A DNA stretch of 64,000 bases from positions 186,001 to 250,000 of the forward strand of contig CAZHRK010000001.1 of NCBI GenBank assembly GCA_964534555.1. Direction: 5' to 3'. This document shows, piece after piece, positions 42,647 to 50,817 of the stretch. The notes under the pieces are model-generated. The model saw nothing but the letters and a program-made list of their open reading frames with translations, was not told the origin of the DNA and did not search any database. Each line of letters begins with the position of its first letter. The stretch's first letter is position 1. The stretch is from CAZHRK01 sp964534555. GTDB taxonomy: Bacteria; Babelota; Babeliae; Babelales; RVW-14. The position numbers and the translations under genes are program-made.

Positions 42647-43657
42647 ATGGAGCTTGCGTATCAGGTTACGCGCGGGGGGCTCCTTACGGAAAAAAGCGAC
42701 ATTGGATTAGAACTAAAAAAGGTTCTTAAACTCCAGGCGCAAACACTTCTTTATGCTTCTGAGATGCTTCCGGAATCAGCAGCAGATGCTTTTTTGGTTC
42801 TTGCCGCAGTAAGCGGGAAGCTTTTTTTTAGTGGTGCTGGTAAATCTGGCCTTGTAGCGCGCAAGCTAGCAGCTACTTTTTCTAGCCTTAGTATTCCTTC
42901 TCTTTTTATTCATCCTTACGATGCAACGCATGGTGATCTTGGCGCTATTAGCAAGCATGATTGCTTAGTTGTTTTATCAAAGACAGCCTCAAGTAATGAG
43001 ATTGATCTTTTGATGCGGGTTGTCAAAGCCCAAGGAACACGAACAATTCTTATCGCATGTCAAGAAGGTCCTTTAAATAATCTTGCCGATGCTTCAGTGA
43101 TTCTTCCTTTTGATCAAGAAGCGTGTCCTCATAATCTTGCACCTACAAACAGCTCAACCCTTATGATGGCTTTTGGCGATGCTCTTGCCCTGACGCTCAG
43201 TACGAGCAGGGGGCTACAGCCTGCTGATTTTGCTCGTGTGCACCCTTCAGGGTCACTTGGTAAACGGCTTACGCTTCGTGTCGATGATATTATGCATACA
43301 GGGCTGCAAATGCCTGTTGTTGGGCCAGCGGCTTCTTTGTCTGAAGCTATTATGGAGATGACGCGAGGAAAACTCGGGCATGTTTTTTTGGTGGATGAAG
43401 CAAATCACCTTCATGGGGTTATTAGCGACGGGGATTTGCGCAGGGCGCTTTTTGGGCTGGCTGACGTGTCCAAGGTGCGGGCGCTTGAAATCTCAACGCG
43501 TAATCCAAAAATTATCGCGAGTGGCGAACTTGCACAGACCGCCATTAACATGATGGAGCACTATGGTATTACTGCGCTTGCTGTGTTAAAAGAAGGCTCT
43601 GTTATCGGTGTTATTCATATTCATGATCTTGTTAAAGCTGGGCTTGTTGCATTATGA
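42647..43657 (+). CDS. kdsD: Arabinose-5-phosphate isomerase (KdsD/KpsF)
   Basis: Converts ribulose-5-phosphate to arabinose-5-phosphate, the first step to Kdo. The 336 residues have a SIS domain (residues about 40-180) with FFSGAGKSGLVARKLAATF and the HPYDATHGDLG block containing the catalytic His, then two CBS domains (VDDIMHTG at about 212, HVFLVDE and GVISDGDLRRALFG near 250-275). The family motif RVHPSGSLGKRL joins them. It works in the pathway of kdsB at 17221. Its stop overlaps the prepilin peptidase ATG (ATGA). Confidence 0.93.
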   Translation: MELAYQVTRGGLLTEKSDIGLELKKVLKLQAQTLLYASEMLPESAADAFLVLAAVSGKLFFSGAGKSGLVARKLAATFSSLSIPSLFIHPYDATHGDLGAISKHDCLVVLSKTASSNEIDLLMRVVKAQGTRTILIACQEGPLNNLADASVILPFDQEACPHNLAPTNSSTLMMAFGDALALTLSTSRGLQPADFARVHPSGSLGKRLTLRVDDIMHTGLQMPVVGPAASLSEAIMEMTRGKLGHVFLVDEANHLHGVISDGDLRRALFGLADVSKVRALEISTRNPKIIASGELAQTAINMMEHYGITALAVLKEGSVIGVIHIHDLVKAGLVAL

Positions 43658-44484
43658 CTTTATCTATTCTTCTCGTATGGCTTTTTGCTACAGGAACAAT
43701 TCTTGGTTCATTTATTAACGTTATTGCGGTGCGTGTTATGGCTGATCGCAGCTGGGTGCGTGGCCGCTCTATGTGTTGCTCGTGTCAGCGTCAACTCAGA
43801 TGGTTTGAGCTTATCCCGCTTATTTCATGGATTTGCTTGCGAGGACAATGCCGCACCTGTAGTGCATCGATAAGTTTCCTCTATCCGCTTATCGAGCTTG
43901 TATACGGACTTATTTTTGTGGCGCTTTTTTATCGCCTTATTATTTGGAGCGGTATTTGGGAGCTACATGAGATTTTATTTGATATTCCCTCGTGGCTTGA
44001 GCTCGTAGGCATTTTTTCTGCGCATGCGCTTTTCTTTGGCGCTCTCTTAGGTGCCAGCAGAGCTGATCTTGATACTATGATGATCCCGCATATTTTTTCT
44101 GTATGGCTTGTGCCCGTCGGAATTATTTTGAGTTTGTGTGGCTTTACAGAGTGCACGCTCGTTGAAAGCCTCTGTGGCGCTATCTTTGGGTATGGGATTT
44201 TGTGGTTAATAGCTTGGACATTTAGAAAGCTTACAGGTAAAGACGGAATTGGTGAGGGTGACTTTGAGCTTCTTGCAATGATCGGATCATTTCTTGGTCC
44301 GCTTGGCGTCTGGTTTAGTATTCTTTCTGGATCAGTATTAGGTACTGTTATTGCGCTTCCTTTTCTTTTGCGTTCTGGAAAAGATACCAGTGCCCCCATC
44401 CCGTTTGGGCCATTTCTAGCGCTTGGGGCAATCACTTTTTTCTTTTTTAAAAATAAAATTTTATATTTTTTCTTTGGGCTCTAA
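43654..44484 (+). CDS. pilD: Type IV prepilin peptidase (PilD family)
   Basis: Aspartic membrane protease that cleaves class III leader peptides of type IV pilins and N-methylates the new end. The 276-residue protein has the N-terminal LGSFINVIAVRVM, the zinc-binding CCSC...CRTC pair set (residues 41-44 and 66-69) typical of PilD with methyltransferase activity, a first catalytic Asp in ADLDTMMIPH, and GEGDFELLA with the second Asp near residue 203. About 7-8 membrane segments follow. It is translationally coupled to kdsD and faces a pilin gene just downstream on the other strand. Confidence 0.93.
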   Translation: MTLSILLVWLFATGTILGSFINVIAVRVMADRSWVRGRSMCCSCQRQLRWFELIPLISWICLRGQCRTCSASISFLYPLIELVYGLIFVALFYRLIIWSGIWELHEILFDIPSWLELVGIFSAHALFFGALLGASRADLDTMMIPHIFSVWLVPVGIILSLCGFTECTLVESLCGAIFGYGILWLIAWTFRKLTGKDGIGEGDFELLAMIGSFLGPLGVWFSILSGSVLGTVIALPFLLRSGKDTSAPIPFGPFLALGAITFFFFKNKILYFFFGL

Positions 44485-44488
44485 AAGC

Positions 44489-44974
44489 TTATTCAAGGCC
44501 ATTTTTTACGTGTTTGATTGTTCTGTTTTCATCAATTGTCCAGACGTCAAAATTCCCCTTGCCGCTTAAATCTGCTGCTGCGGCAGCAATAAAGCCTTGT
44601 TCAGTTACAGTAGCTTGTCCGAGCGCTTCTTTTGGGGCATTTAGTTTGCCAGTAAAGTGCGACACGCCTTCTTGCCCATCTGGTATATTAAATCCATACG
44701 TGTAGTAGCAATTTGTGTTTGCAGCGTTTGAGCTGTATCCAGCAGGCTTCCAGCCGAGGCCTTGCTCACCCCCAAGCTTTGTGCTGTACCTACCGTGTTG
44801 TGCAAAATGCGCTTGTTGAGCAGTATGAAGTGATGCAAGATTCATTGCGACCTCTGCTTGATACGCACGAGCTTTGTACTGCAGGAGCTGAGGGATTCCT
44901 ATCGCTGCAAGAAACGCAATAATCGCAATAACTATCATTAATTCAATAAGCGTAAAGCCTTTTTTCGTCAGCAT
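44489..44974 (-). CDS. Type IV pilin-like protein
   Basis: The 161 residues begin with a class III signal, MLTKKG followed by FTLIELMIVIAIIAFLAAIG; cleavage after Gly6 leaves Phe1 and Glu5, as in major pilins. The hydrophobic N-terminal helix is followed by QYKARAYQAEVAMNLASLHTAQQAHFAQHG, a common pilin pattern, and a globular head with two cysteines or fewer. It ends 4 bases from the stop of the prepilin peptidase gene on the opposite strand. Pseudopilin of a secretion system is an alternative; assembly genes (pilB, pilC, pilQ) are outside the window. Confidence 0.9.
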   Translation of the reverse strand: MLTKKGFTLIELMIVIAIIAFLAAIGIPQLLQYKARAYQAEVAMNLASLHTAQQAHFAQHGRYSTKLGGEQGLGWKPAGYSSNAANTNCYYTYGFNIPDGQEGVSHFTGKLNAPKEALGQATVTEQGFIAAAAADLSGKGNFDVWTIDENRTIKHVKNGLE

Positions 44975-45094
44975 TATCTATCCCCCTGTTTTTCTTAACT
45001 TCTACAAACAACATGATGTTTGAGTAATCAAGTATGTTTAATCTCTCATAATGATTAGACAGAGGGCAATAGTCCGTTGTTATCGTGCGCCAAT

Positions 45095-46255
45095 TTAAGG
45101 CTTGTGCTTACCGGATGTGCTTTTTAAAGATTCAGTGTGTTGTAAGATCCATTTATCGATGTTATTAGAGAGGTGCCGCCCAAACTTGCTAAACCCAACA
45201 TCGTATTCCCATTCATTTGAATGTAAATCGAATATCCGTGCTGGGAATGCTATCCCTACCCCAAATAGTCCTGATGCAATTTCGCCTGTAGTTTGATTGT
45301 ATTCGACTTTTGTTTTGTAGCCATCGATTGGTATGGGTGTTTGTTCAAACCCAATTGCAACAATAACTTTAGTTGCGAGTGGGATGTACTGGGCGTATGC
45401 ATCTGGCGTTGTTATGATTAGATTTTTTACAAGTCCTTGTTCGTAGATATTTTTTGCCCATGAGGCGACTTCGCCTTTGAGTCCAGTGTTATCGTATTTG
45501 ATGCTTGATCCTATGAATTCTGCATATCGGATAGGATTTTTGCTGACGTGAATAATACTTTTTACCTTGCAGTCAGATAAGTTTTTAACTGCAAGTATTC
45601 CTGAGTGAGAGTTTCCAAAAACGATAACGCTATCATTTTCTGAAACTGCATGTTTGATTTTTTCTTTATCGAGCGCAACGTCTAAAGAAATGAGAGGGGG
45701 AGTGCTGTTAGATGCGGGCGTAATTTTTTGGGGAATACTTCCAGTTGCTAAAATTAGCGAGTGCGCATAAACCGTACTATTGTTTTTAAGTGAGAGCTCC
45801 CATAACCCTGCTGGTTTTTTTTTTATTTTCTCACAAACTGATTGAATTGTTGAAACTTCTTTGTGTTTCTGTAGCGTCTTTGTGATAGCTTGATACGCCT
45901 CAACAAAAATGCCCAATTGTGCACAAGATTCAGGATTTTCACGTGAGATCAAAAGTTCATGTTGAAAATCTTCAAATCCAAAGCTTTTGATTGATTTAAA
46001 ATACTCAATGACCGTCTTAGTTTTTGTATTACCCGGTACACCAGTATAAAACTTACCTAAACTCCCCACATTAAACTCAGGGTCGATCCAGGCGATATTC
46101 TGTTGTTGTTTATCTAGAAGCTTTCCTACTGCCGTTATGCCTGCTGGCCCAGCACCCAGAATTGCCCACTCGCAGTATCTTTGAGTAGGTGTCTCTATTG
46201 CTCCCGCGATGTCACGAACAGAAAGGCAGATCAATAAAAAGCATAATTTCATCAT
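45095..46255 (-). CDS. Exported FAD-dependent oxidoreductase
   Basis: A 386-residue protein with a two-domain Rossmann layout: WAILGAGPAGITAVGKLL (residues about 30-47) for FAD, LILATGSIPQ near 170, and a second nucleotide-binding motif VIVFGNSHSGILAVKNL near 210, then VIVAIGFEQTPIP near 315. It resembles flavin-containing monooxygenase or thioredoxin-reductase-like proteins but lacks a CxxC redox pair, so the reaction is unknown. The first 19 residues (MKLCFLLICLSVRDIAGA) look like a Sec signal peptide, unusual for an FAD enzyme. It stands alone between the pilin gene and a divergent ferritin-like gene. Confidence 0.8.
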   Translation of the reverse strand: MMKLCFLLICLSVRDIAGAIETPTQRYCEWAILGAGPAGITAVGKLLDKQQQNIAWIDPEFNVGSLGKFYTGVPGNTKTKTVIEYFKSIKSFGFEDFQHELLISRENPESCAQLGIFVEAYQAITKTLQKHKEVSTIQSVCEKIKKKPAGLWELSLKNNSTVYAHSLILATGSIPQKITPASNSTPPLISLDVALDKEKIKHAVSENDSVIVFGNSHSGILAVKNLSDCKVKSIIHVSKNPIRYAEFIGSSIKYDNTGLKGEVASWAKNIYEQGLVKNLIITTPDAYAQYIPLATKVIVAIGFEQTPIPIDGYKTKVEYNQTTGEIASGLFGVGIAFPARIFDLHSNEWEYDVGFSKFGRHLSNNIDKWILQHTESLKSTSGKHKP

Positions 46256-46442
46256 AGAGGGCTTTTTAGTTAGCGTTAATTTATAGGTATTTTACATTTG
46301 TTTATTTGGGCATGTTTTTCATACGTTGAATAATCACATAATTTGTAATATTGGATCAATAGTCCCTGTACATTGTTGCATCGTATAGGCACTTCTTTGT
46401 AGTATCTCTCGAAATCTTTTATGTACCAGGGGAGCTGTTACT

Positions 46443-46952
46443 ATGCCACCATTAAAAAATCTTGTTGGGAAAGAAATTGTTGGGCTTGATGTTGAGCTTT
46501 TAATTAAGAAGCTTAATGCAGCGTATGCCGATGAATGGATTGCGTATTATCAGTACTGGGTCTGCGCACGCCTTGTTGAAGGTCCTATGAGCGGTGATGT
46601 GAAAAAAGAGCTAGAAGAACATGCTGCTTCAGAGTATGGCCATGCATCGCTCCTTGCTGACCGGATTATTCATTTGGGTGGCATTCCCTTGCTCAAACAT
46701 GAAGACTGGACAACTCATGCAACCTGTGGATACGACGCTACAAAAAACGCTTATGTGCGCGTTGTGCTTGAAGAAAACATAAAAGGCGAGCAGTGTGCAA
46801 TCAGGTATTATAATGATTTACTCGAGTTCATTGGGGAGAATGACCCTGTAACGTTTGATATAATTGTTAAAATACTTGCAGATGAAACTGAGCACGAATT
46901 TGACCTTAAGCGCCTTCTTAATGATCTAGATTCTCTTGCTTCTCGTAGTTAG
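46443..46952 (+). CDS. Ferritin-like (Dps-like/bacterioferritin) protein
   Basis: A 169-residue four-helix protein. Diiron ligands can be placed at Glu31 (AYADEW), Glu64/His67 (EYGH), Glu110-111 (VLEEN) and Glu148-Glu150-His151 (ADETEH), the bacterioferritin/Dps-like pattern. Two cysteines at 95 and 118 flank the third helix, recalling the Dps-like thioferritins with a cysteine pair near the metal site. It has no signal peptide and probably stores iron or removes peroxide in the cytosol. A GGGGAG site precedes the ATG. Which ferritin subgroup it belongs to is uncertain. Confidence 0.82.
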   Translation: MPPLKNLVGKEIVGLDVELLIKKLNAAYADEWIAYYQYWVCARLVEGPMSGDVKKELEEHAASEYGHASLLADRIIHLGGIPLLKHEDWTTHATCGYDATKNAYVRVVLEENIKGEQCAIRYYNDLLEFIGENDPVTFDIIVKILADETEHEFDLKRLLNDLDSLASRS

Positions 46953-46955
46953 GAC

Positions 46956-46984
46956 TTGCAATCTTTTGACCACCTGAATACACT
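46956..46984 (+). promoter_or_regulatory. Promoter for the 47026 secreted-protein gene
   Basis: TTGCAA, 17 bases, TACACT, about 40 bases before the GTG at 47026. Confidence 0.5.
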
Positions 46985-47025
46985 TTCCCCCTCATTTATT
47001 TAAAAAATAATGATGAAGGATTATT

Positions 47026-47691
47026 GTGATACACATTCTTGTGCTGTTTTTCCTGCTTAATGTTACCGCGCAACTTAGTCCGGCTACCCTGAGCGTAGCG
47101 TATTTCGCAGTAGCTGATGATAAGAAAGATGCTGATGATTCTCTCTCTGATCCAAAGCTTTCTAAGCTACCTGATAAAATAAAAGAAGAGTTATTTATTT
47201 GTGTAAATGAACTTGTTTCCAAGACATTAGAAATTATTAATGAGTTTCCTGATGAGGCGGAAATTTCACAAAGTAAGTTTAATACGACGCTTCTTATGAT
47301 TGGTAAAGCGCTTAATCCTTATGAAGCACGAATAAGGGCTATTCTAGAAGCTTTTAGCCATGAGCATTACGCTCATTATCAAGCTATTTTAGTGAGTGCA
47401 AAAGAACGACATTTACCTGGCAGTAGACTGGTTGATTTTGACCTTGATGCTTTATTAAGCGTTCGCCGCATGTCCTCAGCGCCAGCGGCACTCCTTGCAG
47501 CGTTTACAGGAATCGACTCTGATTCAGAGGAATCCTCAAGTGCATCAAAAGAATCCCCACGGCGTGTGCGTGCTGTTTCACTTCCTGGGCACCTCTTAGT
47601 ACACGAAGAGCGTGTTATGACCGGAGCTTTTATAAAAGAAGAGATGGTTAAATACGCACGATTCGTACTTGCTTCAACGAGCAAAATGTAA
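47026..47691 (+). CDS. Secreted protein, function unknown
   Basis: No family recognised. A 221-residue product with a signal peptide (IHILVLFFLLNVTAQLSPA), an acidic mature N terminus (DDKKDADDSLSD), a helical central region (residues about 50-140), a Ser/Glu-rich linker (DSDSEESSSASKESP) and a basic helical C terminus. It starts with GTG at 47026, with AAGGA 5 bases upstream. It has its own promoter and a shared bidirectional terminator. Composition and layout match the other secreted orphans in this window. Confidence 0.72.
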   Translation: MIHILVLFFLLNVTAQLSPATLSVAYFAVADDKKDADDSLSDPKLSKLPDKIKEELFICVNELVSKTLEIINEFPDEAEISQSKFNTTLLMIGKALNPYEARIRAILEAFSHEHYAHYQAILVSAKERHLPGSRLVDFDLDALLSVRRMSSAPAALLAAFTGIDSDSEESSSASKESPRRVRAVSLPGHLLVHEERVMTGAFIKEEMVKYARFVLASTSKM

Positions 47692-47724
47692 AAAAGCCCC
47701 CTAAATTTTAGGGGGCTTTTTTTT
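47690..47724. terminator. Bidirectional terminator between the 47026 gene and sufC
   Basis: Perfect stem AAAAAGCCCCCTAAA / TTTAGGGGGCTTTTT with T-runs on both strands. It serves the plus-strand secreted-protein gene ending at 47691 and minus-strand sufC ending at 47723. Confidence 0.92.
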
Positions 47725-48457
47725 AGTTTTGATAACCAGTTTTTTCAATTTGGTTTGCAAGTTCTGCACCACCAGTTTGGGCTATTTTCCCATCCTGAAG
47801 AATATGAACAACATCTGGTTTGATGTGGTCTAAGATTCTGGTGTAGTGGGTGATAAGAAGTATTGCAAGATCAGGGTTATCTTGTTTAACAACTTTTAAA
47901 GCATCGCAAACAGCTTTAAGAGCATCGACATCGAGTCCTGAGTCGATTTCATCAAGAATAACGAGTTTTGGCTTAAGCACCGCAAGCTGAAGCATTTCAG
48001 CGCGTTTCTTTTCTCCTCCTGAGAATCCTACGTTGATAGGGCGCTCAGCAAAGCTTACATCCATTTTTAGGAGGTGCAGCTTTTGGATAAGGTGGTGCGC
48101 AAAATCTTTTAGTTTGAGCGCTTTGTCGGTACCGTCGTACTGCGCATTATAGGCTTGGCGTAGAAAATCTTTTAGTGTGACACCTTCTATTTCTATAGGG
48201 TGTTGCATCGCTAAAAAGAGCCCCATTTTTGCTCTTTTGTCTGCAGGCATTTCATTAATCACTTCACCATTGAACTCAATTGTTCCATCGGTGATTTCAT
48301 AACGAGGGTGCCCCATCACTGTGTAAGAGAGTGAGCTTTTACCAGAACCATTGGGTCCCATAATCGCGTAAATCTTACCAGGCTCAACAGTAAGGTCGAC
48401 GCCGTTTAGGACGTTTTTATCTTCAACTGAAACTTTAAGATTTTTAATAAAAAGCAT
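47723..48457 (-). CDS. sufC: Fe-S cluster assembly ATPase SufC
   Basis: ABC-type ATPase that drives the SufBC2D scaffold. From the ATG at 48457 it is 244 residues, the normal length, starting MLFIKNLKVSVEDKNVL; the open frame continues upstream but that part does not align. It shows Walker A GPNGSGKSS, the SufC-type FLAMQHPIEIEGVTLKDFLR, signature SGGEKKRAEMLQ and Walker B VILDEIDSGLD. sufB and sufD lie about 14 kb away at 31587-33748. The gene stands alone between two terminators. Confidence 0.94.
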   Translation of the reverse strand: MLFIKNLKVSVEDKNVLNGVDLTVEPGKIYAIMGPNGSGKSSLSYTVMGHPRYEITDGTIEFNGEVINEMPADKRAKMGLFLAMQHPIEIEGVTLKDFLRQAYNAQYDGTDKALKLKDFAHHLIQKLHLLKMDVSFAERPINVGFSGGEKKRAEMLQLAVLKPKLVILDEIDSGLDVDALKAVCDALKVVKQDNPDLAILLITHYTRILDHIKPDVVHILQDGKIAQTGGAELANQIEKTGYQN

Positions 48458-48527
48458 AGTTACAAGCGTCTTTTGAGAATTGATAAGATGAGTATCGATG
48501 AGCTGCAAGTATAGAAATAAAAAAAGC

Positions 48528-48561
48528 GTCATGCAACCAGAGGTTATACGACGCTTTTTTG
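48528..48561. terminator. Terminator between sufC and the glycine-zipper lipoprotein gene
   Basis: Stem AAAAAGCGTC / GACGCTTTTT with an inner AACC/GGTT pair. It lies downstream of the lipoprotein gene ending at 48578 and upstream of sufC; symmetrical A/T runs allow action in either direction. Confidence 0.8.
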
Positions 48562-48577
48562 GGGGGGTTAGAATTTT

Positions 48578-48793
48578 TTATTTGCCGCTGGCGTTTCCAA
48601 CAAGGCCACCGACAAGTCCGCCGATTCCTGCGCCGGCTACAGCTCCACCTGTTCCACCTGCAGCGCCACCGATGAGAGCTCCAGATCCTGCTCCGATAGC
48701 AACACCAGCAAGGGTGCGCTCAGTCTTAGAGCAGCCAGAAGCGATAGTGATAAGGGTAATAAGTGCAAGGTATGAGGTATGCTTAAGTTTCAT
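48578..48793 (-). CDS. Small glycine-zipper lipoprotein
   Basis: A 71-residue protein with a lipoprotein signal: hydrophobic core LALITLITIASG followed by Cys21, so lipidation at that residue is predicted. The mature part is almost entirely a glycine zipper (GVAIGAGSGALIGGAAGGTGGAV and more G-x-x-x-G repeats), like the SlyB/OmpA-linked 17-kDa antigen family found in Rickettsia and other Gram-negatives. Such zippers insert into or sit on membranes. A second glycine-zipper lipoprotein is encoded at 49578-50072. Confidence 0.8.
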   Translation of the reverse strand: MKLKHTSYLALITLITIASGCSKTERTLAGVAIGAGSGALIGGAAGGTGGAVAGAGIGGLVGGLVGNASGK

Positions 48794-48907
48794 CAGGTAA
48801 TCTCCAAATTTCTTTGTACACCCTTAACCTAGCATATAAATATTTTCTATTTGAATATTTTTATAAAAATAATGTCCTCAGACCAGGGCGTAGGGGGCCT
48901 GCAGCTT

Positions 48908-49528
48908 TTAGTAAAGCCACTCATCAAGGGTTTTTCTAACCTGTTTGATCGTATTTATATGATGGTCAAGATAGGCAGAAATAATAGCAATCTCACTGCG
49001 TAGGTTTCCAGGAAGCATCAGCAGCTCGTGTTCATGCCCAGGAATGCCGTAATTATTCGTACTATCCATCTTTTGTTTAGCGCACAAAAGATTGTATTCA
49101 CAGCTTGCTACTTCAAGCAATAGCTCGTATGCATCATCGCTTTTTATATCGTCTTTCTTAAGCGCCATGAGTGATCGCATGATAGGATATACTTTGCACA
49201 GCGTAGAGTAAGCGTTATTCCACTCTGCTGAGGCGTGTTGAAGGATCTTTTTTTCTTTGTCTGATACTTTTGCCATGCTGCACCCAAAAGCAAATTCCTC
49301 AGGAGATTGAGGGCACCCAATAAGTGTGTCAGATGCTGGTTCCATTGGTGATGAGTCTGGAAGTGGTGCTGTTCGTCTTTCATCATACTCGATTTCATCA
49401 GCTGATGGTGCCTCTATAGGATCAATATAAAAATTGCCCAAGGTAGCTGATAGAGCATAGGTGGGCTCTGATATAAAAAGGCTTGACCCTAAAGCGATGA
49501 GCAATAAAAATTTGTTGCTTGTTTTCAT
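48908..49528 (-). CDS. Secreted protein, function unknown
   Basis: No family recognised. From the ATG at 49528 (AGGG 6 bases upstream) it is 206 residues; the open frame runs further back over the preceding lipoprotein gene, but that part is not used. It has a signal peptide (KTSNKFLLLIALGSSLFISEPTYA), then a Pro/Asp/Glu-rich stretch, and a helical C-terminal half with five cysteines (GCPQS, FGCSMA, TLCKVYP, SCEYNLLC). It is the last gene of the Bat operon run, 50 bases behind the zinc-ribbon lipoprotein gene. Confidence 0.7.
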   Translation of the reverse strand: MKTSNKFLLLIALGSSLFISEPTYALSATLGNFYIDPIEAPSADEIEYDERRTAPLPDSSPMEPASDTLIGCPQSPEEFAFGCSMAKVSDKEKKILQHASAEWNNAYSTLCKVYPIMRSLMALKKDDIKSDDAYELLLEVASCEYNLLCAKQKMDSTNNYGIPGHEHELLMLPGNLRSEIAIISAYLDHHINTIKQVRKTLDEWLY

Positions 49529-49577
49529 AAAAAACCCTAAAACCCCAAAAATAAAATAGTTTGTTGTTGTTAAAAAA

Positions 49578-50072
49578 TTAGCGTGCTGAGAGCGCAGTTC
49601 CTGCCGGGCAATACGGGCAGTACTTATGACCAGACGCTGGCTCAAAACGGGTTGAACATTTGTTGCAGATGCGTTCAAAAATTAGCTTGCCACCGCATGA
49701 TGCGCAGCTGTTTGCATTTTTAATAAATGACTCGCGATTGCATTTTTCGCACCAACGACGAGCAGCTTGGCGAAGCTTCTCGTTTTCTGCTTGAAGTTCT
49801 GCTTGTCTACGCATATGGATTCGTTGTGTGCGTTCACGCTCTTCGGCCATTTCATCATCATCTGCTGATTTGCCGATTGAATTACCAATAATATATCCGC
49901 CAAGGGCTCCAAGAGCAGCACCTGTTCCGGCGTGCTTGCTTCCGCCGAGCATGGTGCCAATAATTGCACCAGACCCAGTACCCACAACGCTTCCAGTTGT
50001 TTCGTGCCTTCCACATCCAGCTGTTAGCAGTAGGCTTAAGCACATTAGAGCGTATAAGAACATGGAATTCAT
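49578..50072 (-). CDS. Lipoprotein joining a glycine zipper to two C-terminal zinc-ribbon-like modules
   Basis: A 164-residue protein with an unusual combination. The lipoprotein signal LSLLLTAGC puts the lipidated Cys at 20. Residues about 28-68 form a glycine zipper (GTGSGAIIGTMLGGS...GAALGALGGYIIGN). An acidic/Arg/Gln coiled coil follows (75-105), then four Cys pairs: CEKC (108-111), CASC (123-126), CNKC (136-139) and CPYC (152-155), a double zinc-ribbon pattern. Zinc ribbons are common in the cytosol and rare in exported lipoproteins. The ATG at 50072 touches GGGGGG; ATG at 50063 has better spacing. It follows batE. Confidence 0.75.
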   Translation of the reverse strand: MNSMFLYALMCLSLLLTAGCGRHETTGSVVGTGSGAIIGTMLGGSKHAGTGAALGALGGYIIGNSIGKSADDDEMAEERERTQRIHMRRQAELQAENEKLRQAARRWCEKCNRESFIKNANSCASCGGKLIFERICNKCSTRFEPASGHKYCPYCPAGTALSAR

Positions 50073-50085
50073 CCCCCCAAATACA

Positions 50086-50817
50086 TTAAATCTCTTCAAA
50101 GGTTTCTGCACTCACCCAGCCACTGCCAAGAGGTGTTTTAACCTTAAAAAATCCATTAGCGCTGTTAATTTTAAGCGCTTCTGTGCATTCCGGCAAGTGC
50201 ATGAGGAGGGTATAGTTGTCACTTGGGCCGCTGTAGACGGGAGCTTCTTTTATGAAAACCCCATATTTTTTATGAAAAACATTATATTTTTGCGCTAAGA
50301 TCATCGCTGCGCCAGCAAGTAAAAAAAAGAAAACCACAATTAAAGTCTTATGTTTTTTGCGATACAGATACTTGATGTAAAGAAGCATCATAATCCAAAG
50401 TGCCAAAAATACCATTTGAACGATAATAAGTGGAATTGCTCTGATGAGTGAAATGCACAGCTGTTTTGTCGATTTTAATTGGCTAATAATTACGTGCTCT
50501 TCATCCCCAACAAGGTCTTTTTTAACGTGAGTGATGTTGTTTTGAATAGCGCTAAAGTTTCTAAGACCAGAGTCTATTTCTGCTTTTCGCCAAAAAAGGA
50601 GTGCATACCCCTTCTTGTTAAGCTTATAAGCGCAGTCGCCTAAAACAAAATAGAGTGGGCTTGTCTTTTTTTCTATCGCAAGAAGGTTTTCATAAGCCTG
50701 TGCATAATTTCCAGCGTTGTAGAGCGCCAGAGCGTTTTCTGCAGATTCTGCAGCGCTTAGCATTTGCCCTGTTGCGAGTATTCCAGCGATAAGTGTAAGT
50801 AATCTAATAATAATCAT
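50086..50817 (-). CDS. batE: BatE-like protein: TPR, membrane segments and SH3-like domain
   Basis: The 243-residue protein starts with a signal or membrane segment, then TPR-like repeats (ENALALYNAGNYAQAYENLLAIEKK, LYFVLGDCAYKLNKKGYALLFWRKAE), two membrane segments around 125-145 and 155-172, and a C-terminal bacterial SH3-like domain (EAPVYSGPSDNYTLLMHLPEC...GWVSAETF). This is the layout of BatE in Bacteroidetes and Leptospira. Its start overlaps the batD stop by 4 bases. Bat proteins have been linked to aerotolerance and envelope stress, but their molecular role is unsettled. Confidence 0.82.
   Translation of the reverse strand: MIIIRLLTLIAGILATGQMLSAAESAENALALYNAGNYAQAYENLLAIEKKTSPLYFVLGDCAYKLNKKGYALLFWRKAEIDSGLRNFSAIQNNITHVKKDLVGDEEHVIISQLKSTKQLCISLIRAIPLIIVQMVFLALWIMMLLYIKYLYRKKHKTLIVVFFFLLAGAAMILAQKYNVFHKKYGVFIKEAPVYSGPSDNYTLLMHLPECTEALKINSANGFFKVKTPLGSGWVSAETFEEI

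Noticed and set aside
43929..44435. Minus-strand open frame of 168 codons opposite the prepilin peptidase
   Set aside because: The sense strand encodes all family motifs of the peptidase, so the antisense frame is a shadow.
48458..48532. Longer N terminus for SufC with a hydrophobic lead (LFLFLYLQLI)
   Set aside because: SufC is cytosolic and family alignment begins at the ATG at 48457; the extra stretch lies across a terminator region.
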